Assembly (NCBI RefSeq): GCF_014644435.1 | Contig: NZ_BMKR01000030.1 | Coordinates: 1 to 64,000, forward strand | Direction of reading: 5' to 3' | Source: Paenibacillus albidus | GTDB taxonomy: Bacteria; Bacillota; Bacilli; Paenibacillales; Paenibacillaceae | Length of the DNA stretch: 64,000 nt | Shown: piece after piece, positions 57,714 through 64,000 of the stretch | How positions within the stretch are numbered: position 1 is the stretch's first letter | Layout of the letters: each line of letters opens with the position of its first letter | Position numbers and translations under genes: made by a program | Notes under the pieces: generated by a model | The model's database searches: none | Told to the model about the DNA's origin: nothing | The model's input: the letters and a program-made list of their open reading frames with translations, nothing else

Positions 57714-58856
57714 TTAACGTCTGTTGAACGTGGAGCTTTCTTCCCGGCTTCGTCTAAGCTCGTCGTCACTGAGCTTCACACTGCCGGTCTTGTCAATCCT
57801 GGCTTCCTCACGCTTCACAGTATCCTGAACTTGTTCCGTGCCTTGGACCTCGCGTTTATGAACATCGACTTCGCCGGTAACCACCGTATTTTTATTAACT
57901 TCCACCTGCTCTTCGCTTACCGGAATACGGATCGTTTCCTCCGCTCCGACAGGCTCTGCCGTGGAATCATTATTTACAGCATGACGCTCAATCACAATTT
58001 CTTCATGGGAGACAGGAACGTTGATTGTTTTCTGCTCCTCAATCACTTCCTTGCGGACCGATACCTCACCTGTCTGGACTTTGTTTTTGGAAACATTCAG
58101 CTGTTCCTCACGCAGACGCAGCTTACGTTCCTCATCCAGCCCGTCATCCGGCATACCGGAATGAACCGATCCCGTCATTCCCGGTCTGTTCACATCATTC
58201 AGCGGTGACGTTCCACTCCGGCCGCCGGCTGAATTCATCGTATCCAGTCCGGTATCCTTGCGCCCTTCCAGACCCGAACCGTTGAATGCGGCATCTACCG
58301 TATCCGATACGGAGTTCCGGGCGGCATCCACTGAACCGTCCGCCAGGGTGTCCTCCTCCATATACCGATCGGCATTGGCAGAATTATGATTGCGGAATAC
58401 AGAGTAGACATCACTGGCGTTTGTGTTGTCGGCATCGACCATGACCAGAATCCGTCCTTCATCTACATGGCGGTCATAACTTTCTGCTTCATCCTCCGGA
58501 ATACCGAGGCCAATCAATCCGCCAACCAGTCCGCCTGTACCGGCTCCTACCGCAGCACCGGCCAACGTAGCCGCAATAGGACCCGCTGCAATAATGGGGC
58601 CGATTCCGGGAATGGCCAAGGCGCCGATTCCGGCAAGCAGTCCTGTCACACCCCCGAGCAGACCCCCGGTCGCCGCGCCGGAAGCCAGTCCTTCAGGGGC
58701 TTTGGTTCCCGTCTCTTCACTAATCGCTGTAACATCGCGTTTGTTTCTAGCAATGACGGAGATATCCTCTGTTTGAAAACCATGCCGTTTTAAATCCTCA
58801 ATGGCCGAAGAAGCCTCATGCTCGGTATAAAACACACCTACAATTTTCTTATTCAT
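57714..58856 (-). CDS. General-stress-type protein with DUF2382 (YsnF/AvaK) domain
   Basis: A 380-residue protein. Residues 1-50 resemble the general stress protein 17M domain (KIVGVFYTEHEASSAIEDLK). A Gly/Ala-rich helical hairpin follows (GLASGAATGGLLGGVTGLLA; ATLAGAAVGAGTGGLVGGLI, about 58-118), like glycine-zipper sequences that enter membranes. The C-terminal 130 residues (LREEQLNVSKNKVQTGEVSV; VPVSHEEIVIERHAV) are the DUF2382 repeat. Such proteins are stress-induced in many bacteria, with unknown function. ATG behind GGAGGGA. A sigma-B-like promoter lies upstream. Confidence 0.8.
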   Translation of the reverse strand: MNKKIVGVFYTEHEASSAIEDLKRHGFQTEDISVIARNKRDVTAISEETGTKAPEGLASGAATGGLLGGVTGLLAGIGALAIPGIGPIIAAGPIAATLAGAAVGAGTGGLVGGLIGLGIPEDEAESYDRHVDEGRILVMVDADNTNASDVYSVFRNHNSANADRYMEEDTLADGSVDAARNSVSDTVDAAFNGSGLEGRKDTGLDTMNSAGGRSGTSPLNDVNRPGMTGSVHSGMPDDGLDEERKLRLREEQLNVSKNKVQTGEVSVRKEVIEEQKTINVPVSHEEIVIERHAVNNDSTAEPVGAEETIRIPVSEEQVEVNKNTVVTGEVDVHKREVQGTEQVQDTVKREEARIDKTGSVKLSDDELRRSREESSTFNRR

Positions 58857-58919
58857 AACGATTCCCTCCTGCTAGTTGTTTTGTTGTTGGTTAAGTGTTG
58901 CCTCTGCTTCATTGCTTAA

Positions 58920-58944
58920 TTAACCAAACGGATTGCGGATAAAC
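58920..58944 (-). promoter_or_regulatory. Sigma-B-like promoter of the stress gene
   Basis: On the minus strand GTTTAT, 13 bases, GGTTAA, about 64 bases before the start. The sigma-B consensus is GTTTAA and GGGTAT at 12-14 bases, so -35 matches at five of six positions and -10 only partly. Confidence 0.4.
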
Positions 58945-59169
58945 TCATTTTCTGCAAATTTCAGGAGTGATCCAGATATAAAAATATGAAACAGGAAATC
59001 ATTAGGGAAATACAACTTAAACGGAAGTCCGGGTGTTGTACGCACTCTCTAGGTTCACCTTATCCCCGATGTCTCATTCACGGTTCGCTTTATCCCTCAC
59101 CGGAAATCTATTGTATAATGTAAAGGCCGCAGGCAATCTTTGAATCAGGAAAAGAGGCTAAACGCAGCC

Positions 59170-60018
59170 ATGGCAATCTTTCATTACAATTCCGAGCGTC
59201 CGTTCCGGGGCAATCCCGATCTGCATCTGCATTACTGGGGGCGGGAGCAATGTGCCCCCGGCCACACTGTAGGCCCCGGGGTCCGCGACATCTACAAAAT
59301 ACATTTTATCCATGAAGGGACGGGGATTGTAACCGTAGGGGAACAGACACACATCCTGCAGGCGGGACAAGCCTTTTTGACCTACCCTCATATCGTGACT
59401 TATTATGCGGCCGACTCCTCCGATCCCTGGACCTATTCCTGGATAGCTTTTACCGGAGAAGAGGTTCCCTGTCTGCTGGGCAAAACCTCTTTATCGCCGG
59501 AGTTGCCCGTTTTTCCGATGGACAAACAGCTCATGCCGGAGCTCTACAGACTTCTTACAGAAGCAGCAGATTCAAAGGATGGTCTGGATCTTCCGCTTAA
59601 AGCCATTATGTATGAGTTCCTTGCCCTATTGCTGAAGCTGGCTCCGGCAGCCCCGGATATTCTTCCGCTGCCGCGGGCAAAAAGCATCTACGTGGAGCAA
59701 TGCCTGCATTTCATTCATGCGCATTATTGCGAGAATGTGACGGTCGAGAGTATGGCCTCTTCCCTGAAGCTGGACCGCAAATATTTGTCCACACTGTTCA
59801 AGCGGACCATCGGCCTGCCGCCGCAGCAATATTTGCTGACTTTCCGTATGGCCAAAGCCTGTGAGCTATTGACCGAAAGCACCTGCACCATTGGCGACAT
59901 TTCACGCTCCGTCGGCTATCAGGACCCGCTGCTCTTTTCGCGGATGTTCAAAAAGGTCAAAGGCTGCTCACCCAAGGAATACCGCCTCCGGCATAACGAT
60001 AGTGACATTGTGCTATAA
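59170..60018 (+). CDS. AraC family transcriptional regulator
   Basis: A 282-residue regulator with an N-terminal cupin (HYWGREQCAPGHTVGPGVRD; FIHEGTGIVTVGEQTHILQA) and two C-terminal helix-turn-helix motifs (VTVESMASSLKLDRKYLSTL; TIGDISRSVGYQDPLLFSRM, then PKEYR). This is the XylS/AraC type common for sugar-use genes in Paenibacillus. ATG at 59170 is chosen; a TTG at 59140 in frame has a poorer site and neither is strong. The aldo-keto reductase gene follows 105 bases later and may be controlled by it. Confidence 0.85.
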   Translation: MAIFHYNSERPFRGNPDLHLHYWGREQCAPGHTVGPGVRDIYKIHFIHEGTGIVTVGEQTHILQAGQAFLTYPHIVTYYAADSSDPWTYSWIAFTGEEVPCLLGKTSLSPELPVFPMDKQLMPELYRLLTEAADSKDGLDLPLKAIMYEFLALLLKLAPAAPDILPLPRAKSIYVEQCLHFIHAHYCENVTVESMASSLKLDRKYLSTLFKRTIGLPPQQYLLTFRMAKACELLTESTCTIGDISRSVGYQDPLLFSRMFKKVKGCSPKEYRLRHNDSDIVL

Positions 60019-60123
60019 ATATCTTCCTTGCTGACATACGCTTGCCCCAACATTTCCGCTACAATAAGAGCGTATACAATGTTCTTGCCGCAGCACACTA
60101 CCTGTTATAGGAGGAAATGAATC

Positions 60124-61113
60124 ATGTATGATGCCAGCTCAACCAGATATGACAATATGACATATAACCGCACCGGCTCAAGCGGCCTGCTGCTTCCGGC
60201 GATTTCGCTGGGTCTGTGGCATAATTTCGGAGGCAATGATGTTTTTGAGAACGGCCGCAGCATGGTAAGGCGAGCTTTTGATCTGGGGATCACCCATTTT
60301 GACCTCGCCAACAACTACGGGCCGCCTGCGGGTTCAGCAGAAGAGAATTTCGGACAAATCCTGAAAAAAGACTTATCCCCTTACCGGGATGAACTTATCA
60401 TCTCCAGTAAAGCCGGGTATTATATGTGGCCGGGACCTTACGGGGAATGGGGCTCCAAAAAATATCTCGTCTCCAGCCTTGACCAGAGCCTGAAACGTCT
60501 GGGACTCGACTATGTCGATATTTTTTATCATCACCGTCCGGACCCGAACACCCCGCTGGAAGAAACCATGGCTGCGCTGGATCTGCTGGTGCGCCAAGGC
60601 AAGGCCCTTTATGTCGGCATCTCGAACTATAAGGCGGAAGAAGCGCGTGAAGCCGCACAGATTCTGCGCCGCCTGGGCACGCCATGCCTCATCCATCAGC
60701 CGAACTACTCTATGATGTCCCGCTGGATCGAGGATGGACTGCAGGATGTGCTTGCGGAAGAAGGCATCGGCACGATTGCTTTCTCGCCGCTGCAGAAAGG
60801 TATCCTGACCGACCGTTACCTTAACGGCATTACAGCCGACTCCCGCGCTGCCGGGCCAAGTGTATTCCTGTCCGAGAAGGAGATCACGGAAGAGGTTATC
60901 GCCAAAGTCAGCAAGCTGAATGAGCTTGCCGCCGCACGCGGACAGAAGATGTCCCAGCTCGCCTTGTCCTGGGTGCTGCGCGGAGGCAAGGTTACCTCCG
61001 CTCTGATTGGCGCCAGCAAAGTCAGCCAGATCGAGGATGCTGTCGCCTCCCTGAACGCGCCGGAGCTTAGCGCGGAAGAGCTGGAGCAAATCGAGAACAT
61101 TTTACGGGGATAG
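60124..61113 (+). CDS. Aldo/keto reductase (YghZ/Gpr-like)
   Basis: A 329-residue NADPH-dependent reductase of the AKR14 type. FDLANNYGPPAGSAEENFGQ contains the catalytic Asp-Tyr, ELIISSKAGYYMWPGPYGEW the Lys, and DYVDIFYHHRPDPNTPLEET the His. The pattern SSKAGY.MWPGPYG is that of L-glyceraldehyde-3-phosphate reductase, a shunt for methylglyoxal detoxification. ATG behind TAGGAGGA. Monocistronic, ended by a strong terminator. Confidence 0.9.
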   Translation: MYDASSTRYDNMTYNRTGSSGLLLPAISLGLWHNFGGNDVFENGRSMVRRAFDLGITHFDLANNYGPPAGSAEENFGQILKKDLSPYRDELIISSKAGYYMWPGPYGEWGSKKYLVSSLDQSLKRLGLDYVDIFYHHRPDPNTPLEETMAALDLLVRQGKALYVGISNYKAEEAREAAQILRRLGTPCLIHQPNYSMMSRWIEDGLQDVLAEEGIGTIAFSPLQKGILTDRYLNGITADSRAAGPSVFLSEKEITEEVIAKVSKLNELAAARGQKMSQLALSWVLRGGKVTSALIGASKVSQIEDAVASLNAPELSAEELEQIENILRG

Positions 61114-61134
61114 TTCACAACACCAGGAGTCAGC

Positions 61135-61203
61135 AAAAAAAGACGGCACATGTACCAAAATCAGCTTAAGGGCTGCCAGGGTACGTATGTGCCGTCTTTT
61201 TTT
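61135..61203. terminator. Strong bidirectional terminator
   Basis: AAAAAAAGACGGCACAT and ATGTGCCGTCTTTTTTT form a 17-base stem around a 36-base loop with a GTACC/GGTAC inner pair. Confidence 0.88.
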
Positions 61204-61280
61204 ATGAAAAGCTATGCTCAGGGGTATCGGAAAGCCGGAAAACCCCAGCGATAACCCCCCACGTTCACGTTAGCCATCTT

Positions 61281-62012
61281 TTAGCCGAATATCTGAGTAA
61301 TATACACCATAATTAACAATCCAAAAATAAAGGAGTAGGTCGACGACCTCTCATACCCGTGGCCGTGGCTTTCGGGGATCAGCTCCTTGTAGACGATGAA
61401 CAGCATTGCACCGGCGGCGAAGGCTAAACCATAGCCGACTACATTTTGCAGCGAGCTGGCTGTAAAATAACCGACAATTGCCGACACCATCTCCATCAGG
61501 CCGGTAAGGGCGGCCATAATTACCGCCTTCAGCTTGGTAGCTTGGGAGTTCATCAGAAAGACAGCCAGAATCAAACCCTCCGGCATATTTTGCGCCCCGA
61601 TGGCTATGGCCACGGTAGGACCTAAACTGACCTGCTCGCTGGCATAACTGAAGCCTGTACTGAGCCCTTCAGGGATATTATGGATAAACAACGCAATCAG
61701 GACAAGGAGCGCCTTCGAATCCATGTTGGTGTAGCCGGGTTTATTCTCCACATCAATATGCGGGATATTGTTCTCGATTAAATCGAGCAGCAGCACTCCG
61801 GTAATCAGCCCCAGGGACAGGGCAAGGATTCCCGATTCTTTGATGGCTTGCGGCATTAAGCCGAAGGTTGAGGCGGACACCATAATGCCGGCGGTGAAGG
61901 CGACCAGCACATCCTTCCACTTCTCGGATAATTTCTTCACGAACAGAATGGGAATAACTCCGAGTACGGTTGCCATTGCCGATAAAAAGCTGCCAAGAAG
62001 CGCTGTTTCCAA
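61281..62012 (-). CDS. ZIP family metal transporter
   Basis: A 243-residue membrane protein with eight segments. The central motif HNIPEGLSTGFSYASEQVSL (segment 4) and GAQNMPEGLILAVFLM (segment 5) hold the His/Glu metal ligands of GufA-type ZIP transporters that carry zinc or other divalent metals into the cytosol. TTG at 62012 lies eight bases behind AAAGGAG, whereas GTG at 62021 overlaps that site, so TTG is preferred. Monocistronic. Confidence 0.87.
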   Translation of the reverse strand: METALLGSFLSAMATVLGVIPILFVKKLSEKWKDVLVAFTAGIMVSASTFGLMPQAIKESGILALSLGLITGVLLLDLIENNIPHIDVENKPGYTNMDSKALLVLIALFIHNIPEGLSTGFSYASEQVSLGPTVAIAIGAQNMPEGLILAVFLMNSQATKLKAVIMAALTGLMEMVSAIVGYFTASSLQNVVGYGLAFAAGAMLFIVYKELIPESHGHGYERSSTYSFIFGLLIMVYITQIFG

Positions 62013-62080
62013 GTCTTCCACTCCTTTTGGGACAGAACTGATAGACCAAGCTTATGCTTCCATCAGCCCTAATTATGTCT

Positions 62081-62611
62081 CTATGATGATTTTCTCTCTA
62101 TCCTAAGGTCCAGCGGCAGGCTGAACAAGTCTTCGCTCCAATAACGTGTTCCCACCTTCAAAGCATTAAGCTCTGTGCCATAGCAGGTGAACCCCAGTGC
62201 TTCGTATAAGCGCCTCGCCGCCAGATTCTCCGAGATTACCGCCAGCAGAAGAACTTCCAGCCCCTCGATTTGCTCGGCTTTGGCAATCAGTTCCGTCATT
62301 AGAGCATACCCCAATCGCTGCTGCCGCACTTCGGGACGAACATATAGGGCAAACACATTTCCTTTATGGCGGATTTTGTCCCTGCACTCACGCATAAAAG
62401 TGACCACTCCAGTCAGCTCTCCTTGCTCCGTGAAGCCCCCGAGGGTGAACTGATCCCCGGAGGGTCTGAGCCGTTGGCGCGTGGTTTCCAGGGGCAGCTC
62501 TTTTTCAACAGCATAGGTGCTGAGAAAAGCTTCGGGATGCTCCAGAAGAGACTGCAGGCGGATGGCCCGGTACCTCTCTGCATCTTCGGCGGTTAATAGC
62601 CGGATATCCAT
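62081..62611 (-). CDS. GNAT family N-acetyltransferase
   Basis: A 176-residue acetyltransferase. RLLTAEDAERYRAIRLQSLL is the N-terminal unit, and FALYVRPEVRQQRLGYALMT the acetyl-CoA-binding motif (R/QxxGxxG/A as RQQRLGYA), followed by ISENLAARRLYEALGFTCYG. The substrate is not predictable. ATG behind AAAAGAGG. Single gene. Confidence 0.88.
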   Translation of the reverse strand: MDIRLLTAEDAERYRAIRLQSLLEHPEAFLSTYAVEKELPLETTRQRLRPSGDQFTLGGFTEQGELTGVVTFMRECRDKIRHKGNVFALYVRPEVRQQRLGYALMTELIAKAEQIEGLEVLLLAVISENLAARRLYEALGFTCYGTELNALKVGTRYWSEDLFSLPLDLRIERKSS

Positions 62612-62677
62612 AAATACACCTCTTTTCAGCTAAATTAAGCTATAATTAAGAAAAAATTGTTGTCAGGAGGCTTCACC

Positions 62678-63013
62678 ATGGTAACCTGTTTCCTCAAATA
62701 TGTGATTGATCCGGCCAAAATGGCGCATTTCGAGCATTACGGCAAACTGTGGATTGATCTCGTCCATGAGCTGGGCGGGCTTCACCACGGATATCTGCTG
62801 CCCCACGAAGGACCCAGCAATATCGCTTATGCTACCTTCTCTTTCCCCACTCTGGCTGCCTACGAGACCTACCGCAACGAAATCCCCGGAAATCCGAAAT
62901 GCCAGGCTGCCCTAGATTATGCCAATGAGCATCAATTTATTATCAGCTATGAGAGGAACTTCTTCAAGCCTGTGTTTGAGGGAATGGAGACTTCTGCGAG
63001 GCTTTTTTATTGA
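62678..63013 (+). CDS. NIPSNAP family protein
   Basis: A 111-residue alpha/beta-barrel protein. MVTCFLKYVIDPAKMAHFEH, LVHELGGLHHGYLLPHEG and IAYATFSFPTLAAYETYRNE are typical of small NIPSNAP proteins annotated in Firmicutes, whose role is unknown. ATG at 62678 behind AGGAGG; the frame start at 62657 overlaps that site. It is followed by a four-box repeat. Confidence 0.85.
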   Translation: MVTCFLKYVIDPAKMAHFEHYGKLWIDLVHELGGLHHGYLLPHEGPSNIAYATFSFPTLAAYETYRNEIPGNPKCQAALDYANEHQFIISYERNFFKPVFEGMETSARLFY

Positions 63014-63040
63014 ATCTACGAGTGGTTGGATTCGTTTCAA

Positions 63041-63217
63041 TGTACTTTATACATCAGGCTGAGAGTAAAGCTAGCTAATTTTCGATTTGGCTGCATTTTA
63101 TACATTGGAAATAGCAAAAACGGCTTAAAAATGCCTGTTTTCTAAATTTCTGCTGTATGAAATACATCAGAATGGACTTTTGGGTCCTCCCAGAGCTATT
63201 CTGCTGCACTAAATACA
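63041..63217. repeat. Four-box intergenic repeat, family B, copy 2
   Basis: TGTACTTTATACA (63041), TGCATTTTATACA (63092), TGTATGAAATACA (63154) and TGCACTAAATACA (63205) start 51, 62 and 51 bases apart, exactly as at 33136-33312, in the same orientation. The two copies also share TACATTGGA after box 2 and CTGCTGCACTAAAT at box 4. Confidence 0.78.
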
Positions 63218-63266
63218 GTAGGTCCTACTCGTCGCCATCGCAGAGCCGTCATTTAACACCTGCTAA

Positions 63267-63308
63267 TAAAAAAGCAGGCCGGGGTTTAACACCCTTGGCC
63301 TGCTTTTT
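63267..63308. terminator. Bidirectional terminator
   Basis: AAAAAAGCAGGCC...GGCCTGCTTTTT, a 10-11 base stem with T runs on both strands. Confidence 0.85.
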
Positions 63309-63329
63309 GCTGATTGCTACAGGTTTAGC

Positions 63330-64000
63330 TTAACTTTCATCAGCCAACAGATTGCTTAGACGCAGCAGCAGTACAATCGCTTCGGCGCGGCTAGCCTGAC
63401 TCGAAGGATCAAAACGGTTGCCTGAGCGCCCGTTAATCAAGCCCTTCCCGGCAGCTTCAGCCACATAAGCCTTGGCCCATGCCGGAATTCCGCCATCGTC
63501 CGCAAAGGAAGTCGTGGCTCCCGCTTCAGGCTTAACCCCCAGTGCCCGCATCATCAGGACTGCCATTTCAGCACGGCTGATTGAGCTACCCGGACGGAAA
63601 CTCCCATCCTCATGGCCTGTGGCAATTCCCTGCTCCACAGCCTGGGATATGGCAGCCTGCGCCCAAGGCCGTATACTCTCCTGGTCCTTGAAGGCAGAGA
63701 GAGCATTTGTTGAGGTGATGTCGGCATTCCAGTTTAGGGCCGATGCCAGCAGCATGATGAATTCTGCCCGGGTAACCGGCGTGTCCGGATGCACTCCGCC
63801 ATCCGGGTAACCCTGCACAAGGCCGCGGCATCCGGCTTGTCTGATCTCCTCTTCCGCCCAGTGGCCGGAAATATCATTGAAGGTTATGCCCTCAAGGATA
63901 CAACCGGAAGGAGCTTCCGGGCCCGGTGACTGGCCGGATACTTGCTCCTGGAATACCCGAAGGCTGTAAGTTCTCCAGGAACCGTCTTCTGCTATAACCA
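63330..64000 (-). CDS. S-layer-homology (SLH) domain protein, C-terminal part
   Basis: The frame is open through the right edge, so the N-terminal part lies outside. The visible 222 residues hold three SLH domains: FNDISGHWAEEEIRQAGCRG with GYPDGGVHPDTPVTRAEFIM; FKDQESIRPWAQAAISQAVE with GSFRPGSSISRAEMAVLMMR; and FADDGGIPAWAKAYVAEAAG with FDPSSQASRAEAIVLLLRL. These bind pyruvylated wall polymer and hold the protein on the cell surface. Before them is a Pro/Ser/Gly linker and the end of another domain (DGSWRTYSLRVFQEQ). The anchored activity is unknown. Confidence 0.88.
   Translation of the reverse strand, partial: VIAEDGSWRTYSLRVFQEQVSGQSPGPEAPSGCILEGITFNDISGHWAEEEIRQAGCRGLVQGYPDGGVHPDTPVTRAEFIMLLASALNWNADITSTNALSAFKDQESIRPWAQAAISQAVEQGIATGHEDGSFRPGSSISRAEMAVLMMRALGVKPEAGATTSFADDGGIPAWAKAYVAEAAGKGLINGRSGNRFDPSSQASRAEAIVLLLRLSNLLADES

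Larger units (their letters stand above)
63014..63329. other. Intergenic gap with a four-box repeat and a terminator
   Basis: Between the convergent NIPSNAP and SLH genes. It contains the family B repeat (63041-63217) and the bidirectional terminator at 63267-63308. No reading frame looks real. Confidence 0.7.

Overview
The window looks like chromosomal DNA of a spore-forming Firmicute of the Paenibacillus type. The support is a GerA-type germination operon, a CcpN-YqfL-GlpX gluconeogenic block, copper-amine-oxidase-like wall domains, an SLH-domain protein at the right edge, many strong AGGAGG ribosome binding sites with ATG/GTG/TTG starts, and a moderately high GC content that drops at the left end. 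No rRNA, tRNA, CRISPR array or prophage was seen.

Layout. 1-7.2 kb is AT-richer and accessory: a VOC protein with a WYL regulator, a PanE-like reductase divergent from a TetR repressor, a lone tyrosine recombinase framed by related palindromes, and two small hypothetical genes. 7.2-21 kb holds a regulator-MFS-APH group, an ECF sigma operon with a large TPR protein, an ABC-F ribosome-protection gene with an attenuator-like leader, an L,D-transpeptidase, a Gln/Met/His-rich protein and an SPFH plus NAD-kinase-like pair. 20.9-21.8 kb is a gene graveyard (siderophore-binding and fucosidase remnants) ending in an intergenic repeat. 23.5-29.3 kb is a tightly coupled six-gene operon of the uncharacterised STM4011-STM4015 families plus a CysC-like kinase. 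29.4-35.6 kb has a GDPD, a transporter, a diguanylate cyclase, a Vat acetyltransferase and a wall-associated phosphodiester glycosidase. 35.7-45.8 kb is a Bce-type antimicrobial-peptide module whose two-component genes and ABC transporter genes are separated by a germination operon. 45.9-51.5 kb has an RsbQ-PAS pair, a second WYL regulator with an SRPBCC gene, and feoA with a naturally split feoB. 51.6-64 kb has a MocR/EamA pair, ccpN-yqfL-glpX, a stress protein, and several enzymes and transporters.

Most notable: (1) the STM4015-4014-4013-4012-4011-cysC operon, a pathway with no known product; (2) four intergenic repeats (about 7.5, 21.7, 33.2 and 63.1 kb) that share an invariant geometry of four short palindromes spaced about 51-62-51 bp although their box sequences fall into two unrelated families; (3) a recombinase-only element with a hairpin over its own ribosome binding site; (4) two paralogous WYL regulators each followed by a palindrome with identical arms. 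All calls are by reading; no database search was run.
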